From the NCBI GenBank assembly GCA_963576475.1, contig OY754982.1, positions 10,690,546 to 10,754,545 on the forward strand: a stretch of 64,000 nucleotides of DNA. Reading direction: 5' to 3'. This document shows, piece after piece, positions 24,078 through 35,588 of this stretch. Positions within the stretch are counted from its first letter, which is position 1. Each line of letters opens with the position of its first letter. This DNA comes from Molanna angustata (taxonomy: Eukaryota > Arthropoda > Insecta > Trichoptera > Molannidae). The translations under genes and the position numbers were made by a program. Under the pieces are notes generated by a model that did not search any database, was not told where the DNA came from, and saw nothing but the letters and a program-made list of their open reading frames with translations.

Positions 24078-24437
24078 GGGGGGCAAGTCTGGTCCGACCG
24101 GCGAAATCAAAACCCCAGTGATCATGGATATAATTATTAAAATAGAGTTTTTTTTTATTGACAATAACATCTCAATAGAGACGAAGTAGAGACGAAGACG
24201 TCTTTTCGTCTTCGTTTTGTCTCTATTCGAGATTTTATTGTCAATAAAAATATCATTTGACTCCCGATAGAGAAAAAAATCCAATGTTTGCGTATATGCA
24301 ATTAAAAAATATATTCGATTTATTATATGGAGTTCTACAATATATTATATGTCATAGAAATCCATATAATAATTATATCCATGATATGGGTAATCACTAG
24401 GGTTTTGATTTCGCCGGTCGGACCAGACTTGCCCCCC
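24078..24437. mobile_element. MITE with ~60-bp inverted repeats, carrying a nested insertion
   Basis: The ends GGGGGGCAAGTCTGGTCCGA (24078 onward) and its reverse complement (ending 24437) continue as inverted repeats through CGGCGAAATCAAAACCC and ATCATGGATATAATTATTA. The left arm lacks about 9 bp present in the right arm. The interior is interrupted by a family B foldback piece (about 24150-24323). No target duplication is obvious and there is no transposase. Confidence 0.85.
24150..24323 (+). mobile_element. family B foldback element nested in another MITE
   Basis: ATTGACAATAACATCTCAAT (24159-24178) and a near-inverse copy at about 24224-24243 enclose GAGACGAAG-type repeats that pair across a centre near 24200. 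The outer right part (GACTCCCGATAG, GCGTATATGCAA, TATTCGATTT) matches 26646-26712. Most of the internal sequence of the longer copies is missing. Confidence 0.75.
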
Positions 24438-24456
24438 TGATTGCATTTATTCGCAT

Positions 24457-24653
24457 ACAGTTGACTCAATTCAAAATTTACTTAAAACTTTCCATTAGAA
24501 ACACCTAATAATTGAAAGCGACTGCCTTTCTATTCCAAAAAAAAAAAACACAGTTGACTCAATTCAAAATTTACTTAAAACTTTCCATTAGAAACACCTA
24601 ATAATTGAAAGCGACTGCCTTTCTATTCCAAAAAAAAAACACAATCAGCCAAA
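24457..24653 (+). repeat. 93-bp tandem duplication
   Basis: The unit starting ACAGTTGACTCAATTC occurs at 24457-24549 and again at 24550 onward, identical apart from the terminal A-run (12 versus 10 A). It begins about 20 bp after the MITE. The identity points to a recent event, perhaps slippage or unequal exchange at the A-run. Confidence 0.9.
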
Positions 24654-24861
24654 AAATGAATGAAAAATCTTTTAATATTGGCTTTTTTATCACAACCATA
24701 TCAATTCTTACACCTTCTTTTCTCATTGATTCACCGTTTGATTCTTCACCCGTGCGGTTTGATAATGATCATTGCAAATTCCGTTACGTACTCCGAACAT
24801 CAACATTAAGTTGTTTTTAATTATGTAACAACTAAAAATATGATATTTTTTTGAAAAACTT

Positions 24862-25130
24862 CTTAACATCTCAATAGAGACGAAGTTGGAATATTATAGA
24901 AGAACCAGGAACTCAAGACACCTACAGAGCTTACGACCTCTCATTGATCACTTTATGCGCTTGCACAACGTTCACCAATCACCAATTTGAATAATAAGTA
25001 CAAATCACCTGAAAATAGGACATTATTATTATTACCATCTATGAAGTAACGAAGAAACCTTTTTGTAAACGCCATCTATTAAGAAATTGGTTTATTTGTA
25101 AAATATGAAAGCTACAGTTCTTATTAATAA
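24862..25130 (+). mobile_element. family B foldback element, copy without right end
   Basis: AACATCTCAATAGAGACGAAG, then GAAGAACCAGGAACTCA, CACCTACAG, CACTTTATGCGCTTGCACAAC, GAAGAAACCTTTTT and AACGCCATCTATTAAGAAATT follow the order of 26279-26580. The copy lacks the terminal inverted repeat on the right. Confidence 0.75.
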
Positions 25131-26261
25131 CTCATTTAAAAATGTATTACCGTGAATATAGTCACAAAATTAATCTTTTTTTTACAAGTTAAATGAGGTG
25201 TCTATCTTAATTTTATTTTTTTCCAAACTATACGTTGCTCTTCTTAGAGACGTTCACAAAAGACTGGTTTAGCCGTTCAGTTGGATCATCAGTAATGATG
25301 TTCTTTAACTTTTTGTTCTTATATTATGAGATGATATTCTAAAAATGTATCACATATTATTTCATTTCTTGTCTACCTTTTTTCTTCGTACGTTCTTCTT
25401 TATTACTTTTATCTCAATACTGACGTCTATTTCTCAATGTATTTTACGATCGTTGTTTATTTTTTTTTATTTATGCTCATGTCTTTTTATTTATTGTTAT
25501 TTTTCTACTTATGTATATATTGATTATTCAAGAATGTATGCGCTTCTCTCGTCACTCGATGTCTGTTATGTTTTGTACCTACCTCCATCGCTTGAACGGA
25601 GAGATATCAATAGGTATCTCTTTGGATATCTTTTTAATAAAAATATGAATGCTTCTTCTTAGTGTGTGACGGAGTACTTAACTCTTGTATATCTCATATT
25701 TTTTTCCCTTTCAATATTTTAAATTTGTCTAGTCACATAATCATATGCTCGGATGAGTCTTATACTGTGACATTAATCTATCAAGTGCCACATCTACTTG
25801 AAAATTAGTCATCTTATAAATATAAATACATTCCTCGAACTTATACCTGCATGAAATTGATTTTTTTCTTCTTTGTCGAAAGATATTAGACTTAGGAGTG
25901 TAGGTTTGTTGATTATATATTGGTAAATAAGTAATTATACAAATTTTAACATTCATAAATAACATTCAATAATCCTAAATCATAATCAAAAAAGTTGGTC
26001 AGTGTCTAGGAAATGAACCGATGGACACAGATCTTGAATATATTACAAGAGGAAGAAAAATATGATCAAAATGCGAATTGATTTTAAGAATATATGTACA
26101 TCTAAACAGACTCTCTTACCTCCAAATTAATATTTTGGGTCTAGAGTCAAACACTGGAATTTTTTGAAGGACACAAAGAATCTTATTTAGGAATCATTTT
26201 AATAAATTCTATACGTATATTCCAAATCTACGTTTCACTGACTTTCTTTACAAGCTTCATA
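25131..26261. other. AT-rich non-coding stretch
   Basis: No gene. The 105-residue plus-strand frame at 25345-25662 is made of T-rich codons (F, L, I, Y, S) without a domain. Confidence 0.4.
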
Positions 26262-26710
26262 CACTTTTTTTTATTGACAATAACATCTCAATAGAGACGA
26301 AGGTGGGATATTATAGAAGAACCAGGAACTCAGGCACCTACAGGGCTTACGACTTGTCATCGTCTGGTTTACGTGATCACTTTATGCGCTTGCACAACTT
26401 TCACCAATTATGCCTTTATTGAGTTCCCTTATCAATGTTATTTTTTTTAAGTTCTATATATTTGAATACTGTGTAAACAATTCACCTGAATAATACTAAA
26501 TTATACTATTACCATATATGTATGAGGTAACGAAGAAACCTTTTTTATGTAACGCCATCTATTGACAAATTAGTTTATTTGTAAACAATCAAAGCAACAG
26601 TCCTTATAAGTTTGTTTGAGATGTTATTGTCAATAAAAATATCATATGACTCCCGACAGGGAAAAAAACCCAAAATTTGCGTTTATGCAATAAAAAAATG
26701 TATTCGATTT
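26262..26710 (+). mobile_element. family B foldback element, most complete copy
   Basis: Exact 19-bp inverted repeats ATTGACAATAACATCTCAA lie at 26273-26291 and, inverted, 26616-26634. The interior (GAAGAACCAGGAACTCAGG, TACAGGGCTTACGAC, CACTTTATGCGCTTGCACAAC) is shared with 24862-25130 and, inverted, with 11925-12216. A right-hand extension (GACTCCCGACAGGGAAAA, GCGTTTATGCAA) is shared with the nested copy at 24150-24323. Non-coding; superfamily not determined. Confidence 0.75.
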
Positions 26711-26937
26711 TCATATATCTTATTCTGTAAGTATTGTATCTTCGCCTGAATTGTATATATCATAAATTACAGTCAATTAAATATTTTGCTTCGATTTTAA
26801 TAAGTACCTACCTACATTTTGTATGATATTGTAAACACACCCTTATACCTTGCGCCGGGTTAATTGCCAGATGACAATTACTTGAACATAAGCAGTATTT
26901 CCTTTTCCAGCAAGATTTGCATGAGCCATAATTTATT

Positions 26938-27085
26938 TCTTCTTCAACTTTGTCCACCATTCTCAATCCTGGGCGTCCCGGTTCCACTTCTTTCCCGCGA
27001 CCGTAGTTATGTCATCAGTCCATCCTTTCCGAGGTGGACCTACTTCTCTTCGTGGTGTCTATCTGTCAACCTCCACTTGAGACTC
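26938..27085 (-). mobile_element. non-LTR reverse transcriptase C-terminal fragment
   Basis: The minus strand reads LKWRLTDRHHEE, then RREVGPPRKGWTDDITTVAGKKWNRDAQD, in overlapping frames. This is the W.PR...G.P...W.DD...VAG..W...AQD pattern of the LINE family also seen at 58990-59420. It has one in-frame stop after the AQD segment and a frameshift near 27050. Only about 150 bp are preserved. Confidence 0.7.
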
Positions 27086-27670
27086 TCAATTTGATGTAGA
27101 ATGTCAAGAAGCTCGATAATGCGTCTAATTTCATATTTCCATATATTATCCCTGAAATTTACCCCGGTCATTTGTCTTTCATGATTTGTCATAATTTCTT
27201 CACTGCTTGGAATTGAACCCACACCTCCCGCACAGTAGTCAAATGACTTATTACTGTGACACGGCGGTCGATCAACTTACTGCTTAGTTATGTCGTTGAT
27301 TAATAGCCATACATACAGTTACCGTTTTTTTTATAAATAATGGTTTAATCTGGTAAATCACTGATATCTCCAAGATAACACATTCTTCAACAAATACCAC
27401 AACTGGATCTCCTGTCGTGCCAAGATCTACAGGTTTGAAATTCTTTACAGCATTTAGTTTTATTTGTTTAGTTCTGTGTAATTCCATACATGATAAGGTT
27501 GTTCGGTAAGCCATTTCGGTTTTTCCCATCACATAATTTAATTGTATTTTTTCATAGCCGACTGCAAAATAAACTGCTTTTTCATTGTACATATATTTTG
27601 ACGGCTGACGTAGCAAAGAGTGTATGTATTTTTTATTTCATTCTACTTTATAGTTTTTCTTCATTTTAAG
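27086..27670. other. non-coding stretch with an unassigned minus-strand frame
   Basis: The 110-residue minus-strand frame at 27284-27616 has mixed composition but no recognised motif. It lies directly upstream of the mariner relic and may be part of the same or another element. Confidence 0.3.
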
Positions 27671-27815
27671 TTTGATGTTGAAGATGCACCAGGTTCTGGA
27701 AGGCCAGTCGAAGCTGATGAACACAAAATAAATTCATGCACACCGTCGAAAACTAATTCGTGACCATGATGAGAAAACTATTCATCGAATCCGACCGTTC
27801 ATTATCATGCGAAAC
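27671..27815 (+). mobile_element. mariner transposase relic
   Basis: The plus strand reads FDVEDAPGSGRPVEADE at 27671-27721, the well-known linker sequence between the two DNA-binding motifs of mariner transposases. Further on NPTVHYHAKRLRYLR at about 27797-27841 matches the helix that follows (usually N.STV..HL..LG). Stops and indels lie between, for example near 27760. No DDD catalytic domain and no inverted repeats are visible, so it is a dead fragment. Confidence 0.75.
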
Positions 27816-28198
27816 GCCTTCGTTATCTTCGTCTTTGTCACAAAAAAAACGAAATGACTTATTGAACAACTCAGTTTTATATGCCTGGTAGCAATATTAT
27901 TAGTGAATGTGTTATTTTGTTCAGTGGTTTCTATTTTTTCTTTATTGTTAAGACGCCATTATTGGTTTAACTTATAAAATAATTACCTTCGTTCACATCT
28001 TTGCTTGATAATTTATTTAAATCTCTTTAATCTCCCCATAACAAGGTTATTCCATTTTAGCTTTTATCAATTAACGAATATTATATGGATTCGTTTTATT
28101 ATAATGGCTTAAGTCTGTCATTGGGTGTTAGGTATACTTAATAGAATAATAATTACGTTCGTTGAAGTTTGTAATTTTGTTTTACTTGTGATTTTCTC

Positions 28199-28420
28199 TT
28201 TTATGAGATTATTACGTTGTATTCTTCTTCTATTGCCAGCACCTCTGCTGAGGTTGGTGACCATCAGGCCTATCTCCATCTTGTTTACCTCGGTCCTAAA
28301 CACAGATAGAGTTTTTTTTCTGGACCATTGTCTCAGATTACGATGCCAAGAAATTCTTCGATGTCCTCCTTTTCGTCTTCTCCACCTTGTATTTTTCCCT
28401 GAATTATGGATTTGTTTATT
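28199..28420 (-). mobile_element. non-LTR reverse transcriptase C-terminal fragment
   Basis: Within a minus-strand frame open from 28444 to 28118, the stretch KGGHRRISWHRNLRQW (about 28322-28369), then LSVFRTEVNKMEIGLMVTNL, matches the R.RRISWLKNLR.W....LF..A..K..IA.M..N..G ending of an insect LINE family. The usual leucine after SW is histidine. The 108-residue frame contains no stop, but upstream ORF parts are absent. Confidence 0.7.
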
Positions 28421-30195
28421 CAATAAAAAATGACTCATTGTCATGCTTTAAAACATTCCTTCCTATTTTTTGCCAAACACCATCCATATATTTTAAACTT
28501 AAAGTATTTAATAAATGAATGTATTAAGTTTATAGATTATTTTTTCAGAGGATCAATAACTCTTTGTCGACAATTAACGATTCCTCGCGAACGGACAATC
28601 AAATACGAATCGTATTTTATCGATGATCGTCCTTTATTTGGCGTACAGGCTTTCGAATTGATCGGCGATCAGGGTTGATCGTGTCCGGAGATATCGAACA
28701 TTGGAAATAAGAAATTATTTGTGAGTATTCAATTTAATTTAATGCTCCAAATATATTTAACGACAACTACGTTTTTCTATCACCCTATCCTATGGCGTAA
28801 GCATCGTAAGAATTTGATAAATGTTGAAAACTTAGCGTGTTTCCGCGGACATCATAAAAACTAAGAGTGTTTCTGGAGAATTTTGATTTTGTTTTCAAGT
28901 ATAATTTTAGCCGAATTCGTTTACCCGTATGAAGCCCAGTAGTTTTTCTCGTTTGAAAAATCGTCGATAATAATATTTTTCGATTTTATTTTTAGCCTCG
29001 AACAATCTTGCTGTATAAGCTAATATGTGAGTCATGACTTTTGTTTGAACCCCGCTGTTAGAAGCGTCACGTCAAACATGACCGATGTGTTGTATCCACT
29101 GCATTACTCTGACATGGCTACCGGAAAAGTGAGTGAGAGAGATTATTTAAATGCCAAATGTATTAAGAGAATATTTGACATTTCTTTCTGAGGTGTCCCA
29201 CACGGACACATGTTCTCCTGATACACGTAAGTTATCTTCAAATATTAATATAATTATTTTGTTGGCTCGATTGACATTCCTCAATGTCTTTGACGCCGTC
29301 TTGACATGCTGTGTGTCGACCTTTTCATGTCACAAACAGCAACGATTTAAACACAAACACATTCCTTAACCCACAGCAATCTTTTTAGCTATCGACAAAT
29401 GGAAAAAAATCCACGCTAACCATTTTTGTGTTTTTAATTTAATAAAAACTAAAACATTTTTTTTTATTTCATAATTTAATGCATATACCTACAAATATTT
29501 CGATAGTATCTTTGCACTTGAATCTTATGGACTTCTGAATGAGTCGCATTTTGTCTATGCCGGTGTTGCAGACCTTTTATGAGTTTATTTTGATCTGAAG
29601 AACTGTGTAAGGAATCATTAAATCATTTCCTCCAGTAGGTACTAAGCAACTACTTAAAAGACTTCATTGGTACCTTATTGTTTCATTGTGGGTCTTGAGA
29701 CCACCACACATAAAGCTTAAGCTATAGGATTATTCTTGACATTTTTTGATAAATAATCGAAGTTTTAAGTTGATTTCTTATCATATATCTTTTCCGTGTG
29801 CATCAATCAATGTTGTTAGATATTATGAATATATACATTTCTACGAACGACACATACTTTGTGTTAAGAACATATTCATGACGACTGTTATTCTTTTTCA
29901 TTGGTTTCTATACAAATTTGTTTGTCAAAAGCCACACATTTTTATATGACTTGCAGTGTTTTTTTTGTGGGAGTCTTCTTGTGGGTGAAGCTATATTCGT
30001 AAATATTTGCTTAATCATTATTCTATTGTGTATATATTATCCTTTTCGTGTTGATTTTTTTCACTGTGATTGTTATATTATGTATATTTGACAAAAAAAA
30101 ACTATCAAATAATTCTTAAGCAATATGCCTTCTGCGTCATCATAAATACCTACCTTCAATCTCGCAAGAGCCGGATGTTCAATAGTATCTTTATT
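28421..30195. other. non-coding stretch with a higher-GC island at 28550-28720
   Basis: No gene. The island at 28550-28720 contains several CGAT/ATCG words and lacks repeat signatures. The remainder is A/T-rich, with a richer patch at 29040-29370. Confidence 0.3.
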
Positions 30196-30359
30196 TTTAT
30201 TTTTTGTTTGTTTTATTTATCTTTTCGTACATAATATAAACAAATATACTACACACTGGCGGGCTAATTGTCACTAGGCAATTTCTTGTAACCAACCAGA
30301 CTAGGAAGTATGACAAAGTTATCTTTGTAGGTACATAAACAAAAAAAATGAAAGCGGTA

Positions 30360-30735
30360 TAAAACAACGATGTATGACAGGTTCAGAAATGAGGACATAA
30401 GGAAATATTGTAAGATGAAGAATGATGCCATTAATAGAATGAAAGTGAACACATTGAGATGGGAGAATGAATGAGGAACGCCTGACGAAGAAAACATACA
30501 TTGCGGACTGGAATAGAATGAAGGTCTGTGCCGCCCAAGGAAAGGATGGCACGTCCATGTGAACGGTATTTTGAAAGACGGAAATGTTAGAAGCGTGAAC
30601 AAAAGACGAACATGTATAAGACGATGTATGAATGTTGACGAGGCAATGAATGACATGTGTGTCAAGATATAAATATGCGGCGTCCGGTTCTCTATGCCTA
30701 CCCCGTGAGGGTCATGGCGTGATGATATGTATGTC
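30360..30735 (+). mobile_element. degraded RTE-like LINE tail
   Basis: On the plus strand MYDRFRNEDIRK (about 30372-30407), MKVNTLRW, ILKDGNVRSVNKRRTCIRRCMNVDEA (two frames apart from the first part) and a terminal CTCTATGCCTACCCC-then-GGCGTGATG segment occur in the order of the 43335-43850 copy. There are several stops and an internal deletion. The last 20 bp pass into ATGTATGT, the remains of the tail. The 133-residue minus-strand frame here is antisense. Confidence 0.8.
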
Positions 30736-31019
30736 TATTACACTAAGATAAGAATTAAAAAAAAAACTAAAAATGTAAATACTTCATTGCAAAAAAGGAT
30801 TGTAAAAGGATAATAGATACTACATAGGTACTACAGGCAAAATAACATCTCACATACTTCAGCAACGAGGGTCATCATCCATTCTGAATGTTGCTTTTTA
30901 GGTGTATCAAAGCTGGTGTTCGGGGATATCGCACACCTGCCGCTGGTCACCTCACTTTGTGGGATACGCCGTGATGAAATTTACGTGTGTTTATGCAGTC
31001 GCTTATTGCAGAAGTCAAG
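30736..31019. other. non-coding stretch
   Basis: No gene. A short plus-strand frame (30902-31087) has no domain. Confidence 0.3.
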
Positions 31020-31460
31020 ATTACTATTTATATTTTCTAATGTTAAATATTATACTATTCATATTTTCTAAGTTTATTAATACTTAATTAAGTTAAATAA
31101 GTTTATATATTTTCTAAGTTTATTATTCATATTTTGTAAGTTTATTAATACTTAATTAAGTTAAATAAGTTTATATATTTTCTAAGTTTATTATTCATAT
31201 TTTGTAAGTTTATTCATATTAATTAAGTTTAATAAGTTTATATATTTTCTAAGTTTACTATTCATATTTTGTAAGTTTATTCATATTACCTAATTAAGTT
31301 TAATAAGTTTATATATTTTCTAAGTTTACTTTTCATATTTTGTAAGTTTATTCATATTAATTAAGTTTAATAAGTTTATATATTTTCTAATTTCACTATT
31401 CATATTTTTTTTAGTTTAATAAGTTTATGTGTTTGTATTTTCTAAGTTTACTATCATATT
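31020..31460. repeat. AT-rich minisatellite, unit about 68 bp
   Basis: About five and a half copies of a unit built from TATATTTTCTAAGTTTA, TTATTCATATTTTGTAAG, TTTATTAATACTTAATTAAG and TTAAATAAGTTTA. The first copies are nearly identical, later ones carry short indels, and the last (31380-31460) is degraded. Confidence 0.9.
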
Positions 31461-32149
31461 TTTTCAGTTTTTTTCTCTTAAGTTAATACAGTCGGTTATT
31501 CCAGAAGACAAGTTTACTATTCATATTTTCTTCACCTGTTCTCCCGGAATATAATATGTAGGTAGGTATCATAAAAATGTTTATGACATTGAAACGGATA
31601 CGACAAACGACCGCTTTAATTTATTAGTTTAGTTTTTTGATACAATATTTATACTTGTGTAACTGTTTATCTCACTGTTTCTTGTATCGACAAACTTACA
31701 ATGTCACTGTCGATAATAAATCGTTTTGTTTTTATTATTTTTTATCTATGATTTTTCTACAAATAATAATAATAATGTCGCTATCGTCCTACGGATCTCC
31801 GCCATAGAGATTTGTGTCTATGGTTGACATCGCCGTCCATAAATAATCGTTTCCATTTGATTGATATTTGTTCAGACGTGCATGTGGATCAGGCTGTGTT
31901 ATCATAATTAAAATAATTTATGGATGACGTTTTGTCCTTTCATTATACACCGCCATCTCTGATTTTTCCGTCCAAGTTCATATATAATATAAATAAATTA
32001 TCTTAGATTGGATTTATTGCGTTGTATCTTTTGTAAGGTCTTTTCAATATTCAACGGTTGTATTAATTTAATTTTAAGAATGTATTTAAATTTTTGATCT
32101 TTTTTTTTTAATATAACCGCTGTTTAAATAATACAGTTCCTCAAAAAAA
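31461..32149. other. AT-rich non-coding stretch
   Basis: No gene or repeat pair recognised. Confidence 0.35.
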
Positions 32150-32312
32150 TAACAGATTATGCGTCAATTGTTAATTATTAATTTATATCAGCAAAACGCA
32201 ACTATCTAGCTTGACTTGGGAACAATTCACCTAGCCAAACAATTCACATATTCATATTATGAACGGAATTAGCTCTGAGGAGGTCCCTGTACTACCAATC
32301 AACATTTTATTT
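32150..32312 (-). mobile_element. R4/Dong-like LINE 3' UTR fragment
   Basis: GCGTCAATTGTTAATT, TTGGGAACAATTCACC and AGCTCTGAGGAGGTCCCTGT, then ACTACCAATCAAC, follow the order in the copy at 54833-54985 and, inverted, 14895-15040. No coding part is left. Confidence 0.65.
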
Positions 32313-35300
32313 CTACGTTATTTTATTCCTCCTATTTTAATTTTTCTTCTCGTTTTGTATGAATATATTTTAACTTATGTGACTGATGCTGTGCAATGTG
32401 AAATGTTTGTTTGTGTAATTTATGTTTCTCAAGTTCTCAAGTCTTATAAATTTATATCCATTTTGGGTGAATCTGTGTTTTTTTTATTTTGAACTCAATT
32501 AAAGTTATTATCTCAAAATACCTACCTTATCAGAATCCAAATTGTATTTATTGTAAAATTGTCTTGCAACTTATTGCGTTCTCGTATGTTTCTCTGGTAT
32601 AGGTACAATATGTATTGCAGTGATTATCATTACTCATGGTGGTAATTTCAATCAATAAATTATTTACATAAACCACCGCTGTTATGCGATCAAAAACGCA
32701 TAAAAATTCCCAAGTCAAACAAATAACTCTCCCAGCCACGGTAATATTACCTCCACGATCATCCTGCTCTCCTGTGAGATGGTTCAGTTAATGCTAGGCT
32801 TTCACAGACATCCCTGGGTATATCAGTCAGCCGCACCGAACAAATTGCACATCACGAATCGTTTATTATTTCTTCTACCTACTATAGGATCATGGTGACC
32901 TGGTAGGTATGGTATTTTGCACGCGCAAAATACCATGTACTTATCTCGTATATGATGGTTTCACGCTCAATTACCATGAAGTTAAATTTATGATACTGAA
33001 CTGTTTGATTCCGAGATTCTAATTTTAAACATATATCTTTCATTAGTAAAAAAGGTATAACAATTAGCAATGTAGATGGCGTTGGATGTTGAATTTGCAT
33101 TTTTCTTTTTGATGAATTTAGTAATTAACCTAACCTAGCAGTTTCATTCAATCCATTCAAGTTATGAATAAAAGCGTCGATATAAATTGTATTATCAGAC
33201 AAAATATTTTTTTGTTTTATCTTATATTTGTCTACTTAACTTTTTCTCCGTATTATTTTTAATGTACCTACTCATATGAATGTGCTGGCCTTTCACATAA
33301 TATTATGCTAGTCATTTGTAAATAATATTGGTAAAAATAGAACTAGCAAAAATTTATGAATTGTGATCATTATTCATTATGATATTTACCCCTTTCAAAG
33401 CACATTATCACCCAACGTGGCCTGTTACCATAATTGTATTTTGTTTTGTGTTATTAATTTATGTCGTATTTCTCGTTACTTATTACTTTAGCAATGTTGT
33501 TTTTGCTTACTCAATAATTTATTGTTATATCCTTTATTAAATATGGCGTTTCATTAATAATAGATATTTTCACAACGGAAGGATTTTTCAGTTAGAAATT
33601 TATACCGTGTTCTTCTATTATCTTAAAACACGTTGATTAGTTGTTAGTTTATTCCATATTTTTGTTATTTCATAAAAATTCTATGAGGGTTTATTAGACA
33701 AAGTTGTTTACATAATTTGCACACGAAAATGATAAAGAAAATACGAATGTACCTACATCAAAACAATCAACTTGTTATATCTCAAATGGATCTCTGTCAG
33801 CTAATTAAGCAGGACACACACATTCCCGGCAACATAATCATGATATTCAACATGATCCCTATTTTTAAAAATAAATTTATTAGTTTCAATAAATGAAAAC
33901 ATAATATTAATATGTACATTCGCAATAGTATTTTGAAGCAGATTTCAAAGGATTTGTCCACCTGCAACTAATTGAGCATCTTTCTTTTTTCTTATTCTTT
34001 TGAGATCATAAGTGTTTGTATAATATTATATACATGTATTTTCTTTCGTTTTTGTGTATTTTAAACGTTATCAGCATTTATCTCAATAAGTATTGAGCCT
34101 TAGCAAAACATTGTTTCGCAATCTATGTTTTCCTTGGATTAACAATCATCTTCTTCCACAAATAAAATGCTTCCATTCACCGCCTCTTTTTATCTATGCT
34201 ATCTATCATAATGCAAGCAAGATGTTCCTACCGTCTAGTCTAATCCATTTTGTGATGTTGGTTTTATTTCTGCTGATATCTACCTCACGTAAACAAGAAA
34301 TAGTTAGCGGTCTCGCCCACTCCCGTGCTCCGTAATTCAATACCAATCACTTGCTCACTCCCGATGCTTCGCTACCTTCGCTTTCTGTTACGAACCCGAT
34401 AATTATATTTCTGGAGTACAACATCCATTCACCTCCTAATAACTTCTGCTCTCCTAATACAAAAGATTATTGTATATCGATCTCTTCGAGAATACTAAAA
34501 CCCACCCACGATAGAATCCTATCAGCCTAATGAACCAGATCTTCGGGTATAATATCTCTCACCATTATTGCCTCGCAGTCTCCGTCGAAAATAAAATTGA
34601 AAAAATCATCTTCGAGGAAGATAGCTTTTGTTTTTTTTTTATATTTATAAATACACTGTAGGGCTCTGATGATTTCTCGAACAGGAGCGGTGAGGTTTTA
34701 CATTGAGCAAGTACTCTTTATCTCAAATTAAGTCATGCTTTAAGATGTGACTTATAGGTACAAGATCCATTAACTAGTCATCAAAGAGAAGGTTGAGGAC
34801 CGCAGAGGAGTTGTTAAGGCAGCTTTCTTGTCTCCGAATTATTCGTGTGGAATGTGATAAGGATGTAAGACAAAAAATCTACTGATTAAGAAGAAACAAA
34901 TGTATATTCCATTGGACCTACAAGTTACCATTTTCCGTACTCATCATTGTTAGATGGATGAGAAAATGAGGAATCCTTTCATTTTGTAAATTTATTATTG
35001 ACGAACGATTTTCAATATAATTTATTTTTATTAGTCTGTTCATATTTTTATGTATTACGAGTAAAATTTTAATACATTGTTTGGACGTTTTTTTGCACAC
35101 CACGCTCCGACATCATATCGTTATATGAGTTTTGCCTTTAATGAAAAACCTTTACAAACATGTTGCGCCGTATAAAATGCATCCATCCATATTATGTTTG
35201 TTATTGCAAACTAAAAAGATTTTCCGTATTTTTATTTAAAATTGTATTGAATTCGTTCACACTTCGCCTGGTTTTAATATATGTAATTGATTGTTCACAT

Positions 35301-35513
35301 ATCTGTAAAAAATGTAAATCTATTTTTACTAATTTCATATAAGTATTATTTTATGACCATTTTCTGCCCAACTATTTATGTTAACATAGGAACTTATTAA
35401 TAAAATATCCTCGTTCTGAGGATTATAGCAAAGCAGAACTGAGTAGATACTTGACTTATCAACGATTTTTAAATACATATATAACTAACGTTTTTTCTTT
35501 TAATTTTTTGCAG
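32313..35513. other. non-coding stretch (possible intron upstream of the 35,514 exon)
   Basis: No gene. It holds a short perfect hairpin at 32909-32936. Short open frames throughout carry no domain. If the exon at 35514 is real, this is intronic on the + strand. Confidence 0.35.
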
Positions 35514-35588
35514 TGTTGGGAGAATTGCGAACTACTGCAGTCCAATTTCCAAGTCTGGGGTTCCATGTGCCAGGAAAAAGACATTTGT
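35514..35588 (+). CDS. candidate 75-bp host exon, cysteine-rich
   Basis: The block is bounded upstream by a branch-point-like CTAAC (about 35485), a T-rich tract and TTTTTTGCAG, and downstream by a consensus donor GTAAGT. Its length is 25 codons and the open frame starts and ends at phase 0 in the reading that gives CWENC, then QVWGSMC and EKDIC. Four cysteines in 25 residues with two tryptophans suggest part of a secreted or extracellular disulphide-bonded domain. I do not recognise the protein with confidence. No neighbouring exon is visible in the window, so flanking introns would be long, which is normal in genomes this rich in repeats. It could still be a chance match to splice signals. 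Confidence 0.6.

Noticed and set aside
25345..25662. Hydrophobic 105-residue frame resembling a membrane protein
   Set aside because: Composition follows from T-rich sequence; no start context, splice signal or family match.
30264..30665. 133-residue minus-strand frame
   Set aside because: Antisense to the plus-strand RTE tail; the same kind of antisense frame is seen over other copies (43409-43847, 60138-60407).
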